Positions 25,070-34,190 are shown, counted from the stretch's first letter. The stretch: DNA of 64,000 nucleotides from DASRDE01 sp035938175 (GCA_035938175.1 DASZHD010000016.1:1-64000); one strand, 5' to 3'. Numbers and translations are program-made. Notes: a model not told the origin generated them from the sequence alone.

Positions 25070-26270
25070 ACAGATCTCCGACGAACGCGCGCAGTTCGTC
25101 AATCGTACTGGAAAGCGGCGGCACCAGTTGTACGACGTCGCCGATCGGCCGCGTGAAATGCCCGCGATCGTAAAGCCCCGCAGCGATTCGCCACGCCGGC
25201 GAGGCGAAGCCGTTCGGCGGAATGCGTTCCGGCGCTATCTCGACGCCGATCATCAATCCGCACTGCCGAACGTCGCGCACGTTCGGATGCGTTCGCAGTT
25301 CGTTCAAGAGCGGCGAGACCGCGCGCGCACACGACTGCGCGCGCGCAAGCGTGTCCTCGGTGCGAAAGAGCGCGATGTTCGCAAGTGCTGCGGCACAGGC
25401 GATCGGATTTCCGGCATACGAATGCCCGTGAAAAAAATGACGCATCCCGCTCTGCGCGCCGAGAAATGCCGCATAGACGCGCTCCGTCACCACCGTTGCA
25501 GACAGCGCCAGCGTACCCCCCGTCAGACCTTTGCCTACGCACACGATATCCGGCGCAAGGTCGAGGCATTCCGAGGCAAACATCGTGCCGGTCCTTCCGA
25601 AACCGGTCGCAATTTCATCGACGATCAACAGCGGCGTACGATCGCGAAGTGCCGAATACTTCTCGGCGGGGACTAAACGCATGCCGCTTGCGGCTTGTAC
25701 CAGCGGCTCGACGACGATTGCCGCGACGTCGCGGCTGCGCAGTATCTCGTCATGGCAGTCGTACGCGTGCGTTTCAAACGTTATCGAACCGAACCGGGAT
25801 TTGAACAGCTCGATATCCGAAACGCTCATCGCGCCCGCAGTATCGCCGTGATAGGAGCCGGTCAGACGCACGAACCGCGTCCGCTGCGGCTCGCCGGCGT
25901 TCTGCCAATATTGCAGCGCCATTTTCAACGCAGCTTCGATTGCGCTGGCACCGTCGCTCGCAAAAAACGTGTAGTCCAACCGCAGCAAATCCGCCAGCTC
26001 GGCTGCGAGCTCTTCCGCAGGCGGATTGGTGGCGCCGAGCAACGTGGAATGATCCAGTGTGGCCGCTTGCCGCGAAACGGCGTGCAGTATTGCCGGGTGG
26101 CAATGCCCGTGAACCGTCGTCCAGATCGAGCTCACCGCGTCAAAAACGCGGTTTCCTCGAGCGTCGATCAGATAGTTGCCGTCGCCGCGAACGAACGTGC
26201 GCGTTTGGGCATCGAACGCGCCCATCTGCGTAAACGGCAGCCACAGGTGCGCTCCGCTGCGAAGCGGCAC
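25053..26270 (-). CDS. bioA: adenosylmethionine-8-amino-7-oxononanoate aminotransferase
   Basis: BioA transfers the amino group of SAM to 8-amino-7-oxononanoate to give diaminopelargonate. The 405-residue class III aminotransferase starts with the BioA hallmark HLWLPFTQMG. It continues with VSSIWTTVHGHCHPAI, FFASDGASAIEAALKMALQYW, the motif LTGSYHGDTAGAMSVS, LLIVDEIATGFGRTG and the PLP Lys in CVGKGLTGGTLALSATV. These BioA-specific motifs distinguish it from the other class III enzymes in this window. It is the first gene of the bioAFDB run, seven bases after the CoA-transferase beta subunit, so the whole block may be one transcript. Confidence 0.95.
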   Translation of the reverse strand: MPLRSGAHLWLPFTQMGAFDAQTRTFVRGDGNYLIDARGNRVFDAVSSIWTTVHGHCHPAILHAVSRQAATLDHSTLLGATNPPAEELAAELADLLRLDYTFFASDGASAIEAALKMALQYWQNAGEPQRTRFVRLTGSYHGDTAGAMSVSDIELFKSRFGSITFETHAYDCHDEILRSRDVAAIVVEPLVQAASGMRLVPAEKYSALRDRTPLLIVDEIATGFGRTGTMFASECLDLAPDIVCVGKGLTGGTLALSATVVTERVYAAFLGAQSGMRHFFHGHSYAGNPIACAAALANIALFRTEDTLARAQSCARAVSPLLNELRTHPNVRDVRQCGLMIGVEIAPERIPPNGFASPAWRIAAGLYDRGHFTRPIGDVVQLVPPLSSTIDELRAFVGDLYELLA

Positions 26271-26277
26271 GGACGCG

Positions 26278-27057
26278 TTAATTCGAGGAAGCGTGCGCCG
26301 CGGCGGTGCGTGCCTTCAGATCGCGAAGAACGCGCAGTATTTCCGCCTGCGGAGCCGGCGTCACCCGCAGCTGTTCTGCAACTTTCAGCGGCCAGCCCGT
26401 TGCGGCTCGAACGCGATCCACGTCCACGCCCGGATGCAATTGCGTCAGGGTCAGCTCTTTGGTTTGCGGATCCGGCTCGAGCACGCCCAAATCGGTGATA
26501 ACGCGCACCGGTCCGGCGCCTTTGGCTCCCGAACGCGCGCGGCTGTCGCCGCCGCTCAGGTATCCCGGCGTCGTCAGAAAATCCAACCGCTCGACGAACG
26601 TGCGCGGATCTTGCTTGAGGATCAACAGCACTTCCTTTGCCGATGCGGCGATCTCCGGCGCACCGCCCGCGCCGGGTAAGCGCGTGCGCGGCTTTTCGTA
26701 ACTGCCGATAACCGTCGTATTCAAATTGCCGTAACGGTCGAGCTGGGCAGCTCCCAAAAACCCGACGTCGACTCGGCCGCCTTGCAGCCAGTACGCGAAG
26801 ATTTCCGGCACGGAGACCACCGCATCGGCGGTTTCGGCAAGTTCGCCGTCGCCGATCGAGAGCGGCAGCACGTGCGGCTTGGTGCCGATGGTTCCGGATT
26901 CATAAATCAGCACTAAATTCGGCGCATGCGTTAGGCGCGCGAGATTGGCAGCGGTCGACGGCAAACCGATGCCGACGAAACAAACGTCGCCGTCGCGCAA
27001 ACACCGGGCCGCTTCGACCGCCATCAATTCGTCGTTAGTGAATTCGGTATCAGGCAT
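26278..27057 (-). CDS. CoA-transferase beta subunit (glutaconate CoA-transferase B-like)
   Basis: The 259-residue protein is the beta half of a class I CoA-transferase. Visible features are DGDVCFVGIGLPSTAANLAR, the segment LVLIYESGTIGTKP with the glutamate expected to form the CoA thioester, VDVGFLGAAQLDRYGNLNTT and TDLGVLEPDPQTKELTLTQL. The pattern is closest to GctB and to beta subunits annotated in aromatic or sterol breakdown. Some relatives are hydrolases that lack the catalytic Glu, but that residue seems present here. Its ATG lies eight bases inside the alpha-subunit gene, so the two are coupled. The acyl substrate is unknown. Confidence 0.82.
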   Translation of the reverse strand: MPDTEFTNDELMAVEAARCLRDGDVCFVGIGLPSTAANLARLTHAPNLVLIYESGTIGTKPHVLPLSIGDGELAETADAVVSVPEIFAYWLQGGRVDVGFLGAAQLDRYGNLNTTVIGSYEKPRTRLPGAGGAPEIAASAKEVLLILKQDPRTFVERLDFLTTPGYLSGGDSRARSGAKGAGPVRVITDLGVLEPDPQTKELTLTQLHPGVDVDRVRAATGWPLKVAEQLRVTPAPQAEILRVLRDLKARTAAAHASSN

Positions 27058-27877
27058 GGGCCGGCGCTTTCATGACGTTTTCTTCCATCCACGCGCTGAA
27101 GCGATCGCGATCGCGCGAGATCTTGTCCCACTCGATGTAAAACGCGTTGTCGCGCTGATAATAGCCGTGCGCGTACGACGGCTTCGCGCCGCCGGGCACC
27201 AAACACACCGCTGAAAGCACCCAATTCGGTATCACGATCGAATGCGGCGGGTGCGCGAATTCATCGACGAACTCTTCGACCGTCGCGATGGCTTGCGACG
27301 CACAGAGTATCGCTTCTTTCTGCACGCCGGCGATGCCGCTGATCAACACGTCGCCGGCGCGGTTTGCCTGCTGAGCGTGCACGATAGCTACGTCCGGACG
27401 CAGCGCGGGAACCGCGGCTAAGCGTTCGCCGCTGAACGGGCACGCGATCTCTTTGATATGAGCGTTATGCTTGATGAGCTCCGACCCGATGTAGCCGCGC
27501 AGTACGGCGAACGGAAGATCGGAAGCACCCGCGGCATAGGCGGCTGCCATCGCGGCGTGCGAGTGTTCTTCGATCTCGAGCGGACGCGGCCAGCCGTTTT
27601 CGACGGCGTCGCGGAACCGGTGAAGCGACCCCACCCCCGGATTTCCGCCCCACGAGAAGATCAGCTTCCGGGCACAGCCCATGCCGATCATCTGGTCGTA
27701 GATAAGGTCGGGCGTCATGCGGACCAGCGTCAGGTCGCGCCGGCCCTGTCGGATGACCTCGTGGCCGGCGGCAAAGGGAATCAGGTGGGTGAAGCCCTCG
27801 AGCGCGACCGTATCCCCGTCTTTGACGTACCGGGAGACGGCCTGGGCGAGGGTCAGACGTTCGGCTCTAGCAGGCAT
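27050..27877 (-). CDS. CoA-transferase alpha subunit (glutaconate CoA-transferase A-like)
   Basis: The 275-residue protein is the alpha partner of the following gene. Features are VKDGDTVALEGFTHLIPFAAGHE (an N-terminal CoA-transferase fold), LVRMTPDLIYDQMIGMGCARKLIFSWGGNPGVGSLHRFR, and FAVLRGYIGSELIKHN. The GG-N-P-G-x-G stretch marks the GctA branch rather than succinyl-CoA:acetoacetate transferases. It is the first gene of the minus-strand block that leads into bioA. The 76-base gap to the divergent aminotransferase gene (27954) must hold promoters for both directions. A role with biotin synthesis, for example in handling a dicarboxylic acyl-CoA, or with the divergent amino-acid genes cannot be decided. 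Confidence 0.82.
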   Translation of the reverse strand: MPARAERLTLAQAVSRYVKDGDTVALEGFTHLIPFAAGHEVIRQGRRDLTLVRMTPDLIYDQMIGMGCARKLIFSWGGNPGVGSLHRFRDAVENGWPRPLEIEEHSHAAMAAAYAAGASDLPFAVLRGYIGSELIKHNAHIKEIACPFSGERLAAVPALRPDVAIVHAQQANRAGDVLISGIAGVQKEAILCASQAIATVEEFVDEFAHPPHSIVIPNWVLSAVCLVPGGAKPSYAHGYYQRDNAFYIEWDKISRDRDRFSAWMEENVMKAPAHA

Positions 27878-27953
27878 ATCTTTGGAGAAAACTGGATTTC
27901 GGCAAATATAAGCGGTATATTGGACCTATCCCTCCGAATAACCCGTGAGAATA

Positions 27954-29330
27954 ATGAACCCGAAGCCAAAAACTGTTGGCGCCGGCGATAGCCGCGTCTT
28001 CTATAGAAAGCTCGACAAGGCGTTGCCGCGCATTGTGCGCGGGGCGGGCGTCTACCTTTTCGACGAGACGGGCAAGCGGTATCTGGACGGGTCGGGCGGC
28101 GCGATGGTCGTCAATGCGGGCCACGGGCTCACGGAGGTTGCCGCAGCCCTGGCCGACCAGGCCTCCAAGGTCGCATATGTCAACGGCACGGCATTTACGA
28201 ACGAGCCGGTTGAACGGTTGGCCGCCTTCCTTGCCGGCAAGACGCCGGAGGGAGTCGACCGCGCCTACTTCTTAAGCAGCGGTTCCGAGGCAACGGAAGC
28301 GGCCCTCAAGCTCGCGCGTCAGTACCACGTCGAACGCGGCGAGACCGGCCGGCGCGTGGTTATAGCGCAGACCCCGGGCTACCACGGGAACACGCTCCTC
28401 GCACTCTCGGCGTCCGCGCGCGGGCATTACAAGACGATGTTCGGGCCTTGGCTGTCGGACGTCGTGATGATTCCGGCGCCGTATGCGTACCGGAACTCCG
28501 TAAGCGATGCGTCCGCGCTCGAAGCGGCGATCCGCGACGCGGGACCGGAGAGCGTCGCCGCATTTATCGCCGAGCCCATCGGCGGCTCGTCGACCGGCGC
28601 ATCGATTCCGCCGGCCGGCTACTTCGCGCACGCGCGAGAAATCTGCGATCGCTACGGCGTGCTCTTCATCTGCGATGAAGTACTGACGGGCGCCGGGCGC
28701 ACCGGAAAATACTTCGGCTTGGAACACTTCAAAGATACGGCGGGCGCAGCGATCGTTCCCGACGTCATTACGATGGGTAAAGGTTTGAACGGCGGCTACG
28801 CTCCGCTGTCGGCGGTCATTTGTAAACGCAGCATCGTCGAAACGATCGCGGCGGGAAGCGGCAGTTTCATGCACGCGCAAACGTACTCGCACAATCCGCT
28901 CGCATGTGCCGCCGCACTCGCGGTGCAGCAGTACATTGCCGAGCACGATCTGGTCGCTCGCGCTGCGCAGAACGGCGACTACCTCGGCAACGCCTTGCGC
29001 AGTTTGACGGACGAGCCGGGTTCCGGCGCCGAATTAATCGGCGACGTCCGCGGTACCGGGATGCTTTGGGCCGTCGAATTCGTTGCGGACCGCGCGACGA
29101 AGGCGCCGTTTCCACGCGAGCGCAAAGTCGCCGAAACGATCGTCGACAAAGCACGCGATCGCGGGTTGGTGCTTTGGGCTAACGTCGGTCACGCCGACGG
29201 AAAGAACGGCGATCTGGTAATGGTCGCTCCGCCGTTTACCATCGAGCGGCCGCAAATCGACGAATTGACCGCGCTGCTGCGCTCTACACTTTCGGACACT
29301 GCTCGGACGCTTTTCGCTTCGAGTTACTAG
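27954..29330 (+). CDS. class III aminotransferase
   Basis: The 458-residue PLP enzyme transfers amino groups from an omega- or alpha-amino donor to an oxoacid. It has YLDGSGGAMVVNAGHG, FLSSGSEATEAALKLARQYH, PGYHGNTLLALSASARGHYK, LLFICDEVLTGAGRTGKYFG-type cofactor contacts (the aspartate in CDEVLTG) and the Schiff-base Lys in ITMGKGLNGGYAPLSAV. It resembles the broad 'aspartate aminotransferase family' of class III proteins, which includes omega-amino acid:pyruvate enzymes; the true donor is unknown. It starts a plus-strand trio with P5C dehydrogenase (19 bases on) and another class III aminotransferase, suggesting amino-acid catabolism. Confidence 0.85.
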   Translation: MNPKPKTVGAGDSRVFYRKLDKALPRIVRGAGVYLFDETGKRYLDGSGGAMVVNAGHGLTEVAAALADQASKVAYVNGTAFTNEPVERLAAFLAGKTPEGVDRAYFLSSGSEATEAALKLARQYHVERGETGRRVVIAQTPGYHGNTLLALSASARGHYKTMFGPWLSDVVMIPAPYAYRNSVSDASALEAAIRDAGPESVAAFIAEPIGGSSTGASIPPAGYFAHAREICDRYGVLFICDEVLTGAGRTGKYFGLEHFKDTAGAAIVPDVITMGKGLNGGYAPLSAVICKRSIVETIAAGSGSFMHAQTYSHNPLACAAALAVQQYIAEHDLVARAAQNGDYLGNALRSLTDEPGSGAELIGDVRGTGMLWAVEFVADRATKAPFPRERKVAETIVDKARDRGLVLWANVGHADGKNGDLVMVAPPFTIERPQIDELTALLRSTLSDTARTLFASSY

Positions 29331-29349
29331 ACCACTCAGGAGATCAGGA

Positions 29350-30936
29350 ATGACCGCACCTGCCGTACGCGCACAACCAAAGATCACGTACTCCGCCATC
29401 GGCGGAAATCTGGACGAGATTCACGATCGGTTCGAAGAAGCCCACCGGCGCGTCGCCGACACCTTCGGCGGCACATTCTATTCGATCGTGGACGGCGCGG
29501 AAATCAAAGGCAGCGGCACGACGCAAGAGTCGCGCTCGCCGATCGATCGCAACGTGCTGATCGGAACGTTCGCGAGTGCCGCGCAGTCCGACGTCGATAC
29601 CGCGGTCGCGGCCGCAAAGCGCGCGCAGAAGATCTGGGGCGCGATGCCCTGGCAAGAACGCATCGCCGTAATGCGCGAAATTGCGGAACGGATCCGCGAA
29701 CGCCGCTACGAGCTCGCAGCGATCATGAGCGTAGAAATCGGTAAGACGCGTTTCGAATCGCTCGGCGATGCCGAAGAGTCGGCGGATCTCATCGACTATT
29801 ATGCCGATCAAGTTCAGGAAAACGGCGGTTTTGCGCGTCCCCTCGGACAGCTCTCGCCGAATGAATCGACGCAGGACGTGCTGCGCCCGTACGGCGTGTT
29901 CGCCGTTATTTCGCCGTTCAATTTTCCGATGGCGCTCGCCACGGGTATGAACGCCGGAGCGCTGCTTGGCGGCAACGCCGTAGTATTCAAACCGGCTGAA
30001 GGCGCACTGCGTACCGGTGCATTTCTTGCCGAGGTCTTCTCGCAGTCGCGGCTACCGAAAGGCACATTCAACCTCGTCTTCGGCAGCGGCCGCACGATCG
30101 GCGATTATTTGACGCGTCACCGCGACATCGACGGCATCGCCTTTACCGGATCGCACGAAGTGGGCATGCAGCTGCTGCGCAACATCGGCGCGGGCGGCCC
30201 GTACGTCAAGCCCGTGCTGGGCGAGCTCGGCGGCAAAAACGCGACGATCGTCACCGGCAGCGCCGATCTCGAAGCGGCGGCAGAAGGCGTCACGCGTTCG
30301 GCGTTCGGACTGCAAGGCCAGAAGTGCAGCGCGTGTTCGCGCGTCTACGTCGACAAACGCGTCGCGGACAAATTTCTCGAGCTGCTCGTCGCCAAAACGA
30401 AGGCGCTGGTCATCGGCGATCCGACCAAACGCGACGTCTTCGTGGGTCCGGTAATCAATCAGGCCGCTGCCGAAAAATTCGAAAAAGCCGCAGCCGCCGC
30501 GAAACGTGATGGCTCGGTGTTAACCGGCGGCGAGCGTTTGCAAACGCCTCCGTACGATCGCGGATACTTCGTGGCGCCGACCGTCGCACGGTTGCCGCTC
30601 GATCACGAACTCTTTCAAGAAGAGTTGTTCTTGCCGTTTCTCTCCGTCGGCATCGTCGACTCGTTCGATCAGGCGGTGCAGGAATCGAACCGTTCGCAGC
30701 TGGGTTTGACCGGCGGATTGTTTTCGAGCGACGAGACGGAAATCGCGCGGTTCTTCGACGAGATGGAAGCAGGCGTATTGTACGTCAATCGCCGCACGGG
30801 CGCGACGACCGGTGCATGGCCGGGCGTCCAATCGTTCTGCGGTTGGAAAGGTTCCGGCATTACCGGCCGCGGCGGCTGCGGCCCGTACTACGTCGGTCAA
30901 TTCATGCGCGAACAAAGCCGCACTCGGATGCTGTAA
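29350..30936 (+). CDS. rocA: 1-pyrroline-5-carboxylate / glutamate semialdehyde dehydrogenase
   Basis: This 528-residue aldehyde dehydrogenase probably oxidises glutamate-gamma-semialdehyde to glutamate. It has the ALDH features ISPFNFPMALATGMNAGALL, GNAVVFKPAEGA, FTGSHEVGMQL, the general-base Glu in LGELGGKNATIV, and the nucleophile Cys in LQGQKCSACSRVYV (about residue 325). The GQKCSACSR form is typical of P5C dehydrogenases. The C-terminal end GSGITGRGGCGPYYVGQFMR also resembles that group. It lies between two class III aminotransferases. If the downstream one deaminates ornithine, the two would form an ornithine-to-glutamate route, feeding glutamate dehydrogenase. Confidence 0.88.
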   Translation: MTAPAVRAQPKITYSAIGGNLDEIHDRFEEAHRRVADTFGGTFYSIVDGAEIKGSGTTQESRSPIDRNVLIGTFASAAQSDVDTAVAAAKRAQKIWGAMPWQERIAVMREIAERIRERRYELAAIMSVEIGKTRFESLGDAEESADLIDYYADQVQENGGFARPLGQLSPNESTQDVLRPYGVFAVISPFNFPMALATGMNAGALLGGNAVVFKPAEGALRTGAFLAEVFSQSRLPKGTFNLVFGSGRTIGDYLTRHRDIDGIAFTGSHEVGMQLLRNIGAGGPYVKPVLGELGGKNATIVTGSADLEAAAEGVTRSAFGLQGQKCSACSRVYVDKRVADKFLELLVAKTKALVIGDPTKRDVFVGPVINQAAAEKFEKAAAAAKRDGSVLTGGERLQTPPYDRGYFVAPTVARLPLDHELFQEELFLPFLSVGIVDSFDQAVQESNRSQLGLTGGLFSSDETEIARFFDEMEAGVLYVNRRTGATTGAWPGVQSFCGWKGSGITGRGGCGPYYVGQFMREQSRTRML

Positions 30937-30947
30937 AGGAGCACGTT

Positions 30948-32255
30948 TTGAAAAATTATCCATCGATCGTTACGGCACCGCCGGGTCCCAAGGCGCGCGA
31001 GGTGATCGAAAAAGACCGGCGCTTTTCGTCGCCGTCCTATATCAAAGAATACCCGCTCGTCGTCGAGCGCGGCGAAGGCGCCATGGTGCAAGACGTCGAC
31101 GGGAACCGCTATCTCGATTTCATGACGGGAATTGCGGTTGCCTCGACCGGCCACTCGCACCCCAAAGTCGTCGCAGCGATCAAAGACGCGGCCGAGAAAT
31201 TCTTGCACATCTGCGCCACGGACTTTTATTATCCGGCGTTTTCCGATCTGTGCGAACGGCTCGCACGGATAGGCCCGGGTCCGCATCCGAAACGCGTATT
31301 CCTGACCAACTCGGGAACCGAGGCGGTTGAAGGCGCGATCAAGCTCGCCCGCAGCCATACCAAGCGTTCCGACATCATTGCGTTCGAAGGAGCTTTCCAC
31401 GGGCGCTCGATGGGCGCGATTTCGCTGAACTCTTCAAAGACGAAATACCGGCGGCATTTTGGACCGTTGCTCTCGGGCGTGCATCATTTGCCGTACGCCA
31501 ATCCGTACCGCCCGCGCGATTGGCGCGAAGCGACGGAGAAATTGTTCCGTCAACGCGTCGGCCCGGACGAGATCGCAGCCGTGTTCATCGAGCCGATTCG
31601 CGGCGAAGGCGGGTACGTGATTCCGCCAATCGAGTTCTTGCAGTTCTGGCGCGATTTCTGCGACGAGAACGGTGCGGTTCTGGTGTACGACGAGGTTCAA
31701 TCTGGAATCGGCCGCACCGGCGAGATGTTCGCGTCCGAGAACTTCGGCGTGTATCCGGATGTAACGCTCAGCGCGAAAGGCCTTGCGTCGGGAATGCCGA
31801 TCGGTGCGATCATCGCACGCGAATCCGTAATGTCGTGGGAGCAAGGCAGCCACGGCAGCACGTTCGCCGGAAATCCCGTCTGCTGCGCCGCGGCGCTCGC
31901 GACATTGGATCTGGTCGAAGGCGGACTTGCCGCCAATGCCAAGGCGATGGGAAGGCTTTTGCTCGACGGTCTGCGCGAACTCAAGCAGAAACACGACGTG
32001 ATCGGCGACGTGCGCGGCATGGGATTGATGATCGGCGTCGAGTTCGTACGCGATCGCGCGACGAAGGAACCGTACGAGGGTTTTTCAGGTCAGCTCGAAC
32101 TCGCAGCGTTCGAACGCGGACTGCTGCTGCTGGGCTGCGGCAGAAGCACGATTCGTTTGGCGCCGCCGCTGCTGATCGACGAGGAAGACGTTTCGATCGC
32201 TCTGCGGATTTTGGACGAAGCGCTGCAATCGCTGCAGAGTCCGGTTCCGGCTTAG
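30948..32255 (+). CDS. class III aminotransferase, ornithine/GABA type
   Basis: The 435-residue enzyme belongs to the ArgD/GabT/RocD group and is of the long form often called 'acetylornithine aminotransferase family'. Key segments are DVDGNRYLDFMTGIAVASTG, FLTNSGTEAVEGAIKLARSH, FEGAFHGRSMGAISL, GAVLVYDEVQSGIGRTGEMF and the PLP Lys in TLSAKGLASGMPIGAI. It begins with TTG at 30948, preceded by AAAGGAG, eleven bases after the P5C dehydrogenase stop. Pairing with that enzyme makes an ornithine delta-aminotransferase role attractive; GABA or another omega-amino acid is also possible. A palindromic repeat follows the stop. Confidence 0.85.
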   Translation: MKNYPSIVTAPPGPKAREVIEKDRRFSSPSYIKEYPLVVERGEGAMVQDVDGNRYLDFMTGIAVASTGHSHPKVVAAIKDAAEKFLHICATDFYYPAFSDLCERLARIGPGPHPKRVFLTNSGTEAVEGAIKLARSHTKRSDIIAFEGAFHGRSMGAISLNSSKTKYRRHFGPLLSGVHHLPYANPYRPRDWREATEKLFRQRVGPDEIAAVFIEPIRGEGGYVIPPIEFLQFWRDFCDENGAVLVYDEVQSGIGRTGEMFASENFGVYPDVTLSAKGLASGMPIGAIIARESVMSWEQGSHGSTFAGNPVCCAAALATLDLVEGGLAANAKAMGRLLLDGLRELKQKHDVIGDVRGMGLMIGVEFVRDRATKEPYEGFSGQLELAAFERGLLLLGCGRSTIRLAPPLLIDEEDVSIALRILDEALQSLQSPVPA

Positions 32256-32262
32256 TCCCGAA

Positions 32263-32380
32263 TTAGTCATAGTGAGGTATCGCTTGTCATGGTGAGGTAT
32301 CGAACCACGCCGAGGCATCGAGGCGCTCTTTTTCCCTTCGATTCCTCAGGGTGGTTCGATACCTCACCATGACAGGATGA
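32263..32380. repeat. dispersed palindromic repeat, copy C
   Basis: A partial unit (GTCATAGTGAGGTATCG) is followed by a full left arm from 32284 (TTGTCATGGTGAGGTATCG). The right arm CCCTTCGATTCCTCAGGGTG-GTTCGATACCTCACCATGACA ends near 32374. The copy fills the gap between two convergent genes and could fold into a long hairpin on either transcript. Confidence 0.88.
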
Positions 32381-33403
32381 CTACACCATCGCCTTCATCA
32401 AACCGCGCGGCGCGTCGCTCTCGACATATCTGGCGCGGCCTAATTGCAGCGCAAGCACCTGGCCGGCGACGAGCCAGCCGAGGGTGTTGAACGGCTCCTT
32501 CACGACCGGCCCGAGCAGCGGAATGTCGCCCATGCGCGCACCCACGACGTAGCGCAGCGACTCGGCTTCAGTCGCTTCTACGAGTGGACGGTTCACGATT
32601 TCGCGCGACGAATCGTCACAAATACCGATAATCGCGCAGCCCGCATCCAGCATTGCGGCACTGCCATGCCGGAACTCGCCCGCGCTAAATCCCTCGGCGT
32701 GAATGTAACTGGCTTCTTTGAGCTTTAGCGCAAATTCGTGCGCAACCGGTAATCCATAACCCGTTGAAGCAATGATGACGCTCCGCCGGCGCGCGATGCG
32801 CCGGGCCGCATCGCGAACGTCTTCGACGCCGTCGCTGTCGAGCCACGCGCGAACGTCTTCTGCCGTCTCAATCAAGGAATCCGCGTTGCGGCCGTGACTG
32901 CCGGACATGAACCCCGCAGCCCACAGCAGGATCGCCGCGGTCGCCGTCACGCTCTTACTGGCCGGAACGGCGACTTCGGGCCCCGATCCGACGTCGATCG
33001 CCAAGTTTGCACGCTCCGCGAGCGGAGAGTCTGCCGTATTGGTTAGCGCTATCAGTTGTTTCGGCTCGATGATGTCCAGGGCGTCGAGCAGGTCGCGCGA
33101 CTGACCGCTCTGCGAACACGCGATCACTACCGCATGCCGGTAGGCAACGTTGTCGAGCACACTTTCCGTAGCCGAGAGCGCATGGGCGTTGATTCCGCGG
33201 CGCCGCAGCGCAAGCGCGCCGAGCTGCGCCATGAACAGCGAGCTCCCCGTGCCGATAAGCACGACGTCGCGATCGCGGATCGCGCCGGCCAGTGTTTTGG
33301 CTTTGTCGGAGTTCGCGATCGAGTGCCACACGTCGGGCTGTTCGCGTATTTCCCGTTCGAAGTTCACGCCGAGCATTTCAGAAGCGGGTACTTGGCCGCG
33401 CAT
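32381..33403 (-). CDS. SIS-domain sugar isomerase/deaminase (GlmS-C-like)
   Basis: The 340-residue protein consists of two SIS domains like the isomerase half of GlmS, without the glutaminase domain. Features are LIGTGSSLFMAQLGALALRR (phosphosugar loop), IACSQSGQSRDLLDAL, the mid-domain SKSVTATAAILLW and LPVAHEFALKLKEASYIHAE followed by GFSAGEFRHGS, the GlmS-type catalytic region. Stand-alone proteins of this kind are usually aminosugar-6-phosphate deaminases/isomerases. It starts 13 bases after cutC behind a GGAGG site, so the pair is an operon. An aminosugar substrate would suit the chitinase encoded 6 kb away, but that link is inference. Confidence 0.8.
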   Translation of the reverse strand: MRGQVPASEMLGVNFEREIREQPDVWHSIANSDKAKTLAGAIRDRDVVLIGTGSSLFMAQLGALALRRRGINAHALSATESVLDNVAYRHAVVIACSQSGQSRDLLDALDIIEPKQLIALTNTADSPLAERANLAIDVGSGPEVAVPASKSVTATAAILLWAAGFMSGSHGRNADSLIETAEDVRAWLDSDGVEDVRDAARRIARRRSVIIASTGYGLPVAHEFALKLKEASYIHAEGFSAGEFRHGSAAMLDAGCAIIGICDDSSREIVNRPLVEATEAESLRYVVGARMGDIPLLGPVVKEPFNTLGWLVAGQVLALQLGRARYVESDAPRGLMKAMV

Positions 33404-33416
33404 CAGCCTACCTCCG

Positions 33417-34094
33417 TTATGAGCGGATCGGCAGCTTCATGAGCCGCGCGATCCGCTCGATCTTTCCTGCGTCCAAGCTGCCGTCGGTCCGGGCTCCTCG
33501 CCCGACGTGCACTTCACGCAGGCCGGTGAAGCCAATCAGCGCCTCAACGTTTTGGGAATCGATCGCGCCCGCACCCAGTATATGCGGCGTCGTGTTACCG
33601 CAACATAACTCGCGCAACCAGTACCGGCCGTCCCATGCATTATCGGCGCCGCCGGCACTCAGCACGCGCTCCACGCCTTCAATCGCCGCGAGCGTGGCAT
33701 AGCTCGCGCTCAAACTCGGCGTAGAATCGAACGCGCGATGAAACGTCATCGGCAACCGGCTCACGGAAAGCACTTCTTGAACGAACTCGGTGTCGACATG
33801 ACCGGCTGCATCCAGCGCGCCGAAGGCGACCCCCGAAACGCCGAGATCGCGCAAGCGCGCGGCATTACGAAGTATCGCTTGACGCTGCGCTCGATCGTAA
33901 ACGAACCCGTCGTCGTGCGGACGCACGATGACGTGAACCGGGATCGTAACGCTGTGAACCACCGACTGAACGGTTTGCGGAGGCGGCGTCAATCCTCCGC
34001 GCTCCATCTCACTGACCAATTCGAGTCGCGTGGCACCGGCCTGCTGCGCCGTAACCGCCTCGGCGGAATCGGTCACCAGCACTTCAAGATGCAT
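33417..34094 (-). CDS. cutC: CutC family protein
   Basis: This 225-residue TIM-barrel protein is a CutC homologue, recognised by EVLVTDSAEAVTAQQAGATRLEL at the N-terminus, ERGGLTPPPQTV, VHVIVRPHDDGFVY, SGVAFGALDAAGHVD, MTFHRAFDS and VLSAGGADNAWDG. The family was first named for copper tolerance in E. coli, but its biochemical role is unsettled. Here it is paired with a sugar-phosphate SIS protein, which hints at carbohydrate metabolism rather than copper. ATG 34094 gives the normal N-terminus; an upstream in-frame start adds sixteen unconserved residues. Confidence 0.88.
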   Translation of the reverse strand: MHLEVLVTDSAEAVTAQQAGATRLELVSEMERGGLTPPPQTVQSVVHSVTIPVHVIVRPHDDGFVYDRAQRQAILRNAARLRDLGVSGVAFGALDAAGHVDTEFVQEVLSVSRLPMTFHRAFDSTPSLSASYATLAAIEGVERVLSAGGADNAWDGRYWLRELCCGNTTPHILGAGAIDSQNVEALIGFTGLREVHVGRGARTDGSLDAGKIERIARLMKLPIRS

Positions 34095-34190
34095 GCGGCT
34101 GCGTCGCTCCGTTGTTTGGAGACAACAGGGGAGAACGCCCACCCATCCGCGGACGGATGGGCGCCCCTTGCTGCACTCAGGTAAGAAAGG

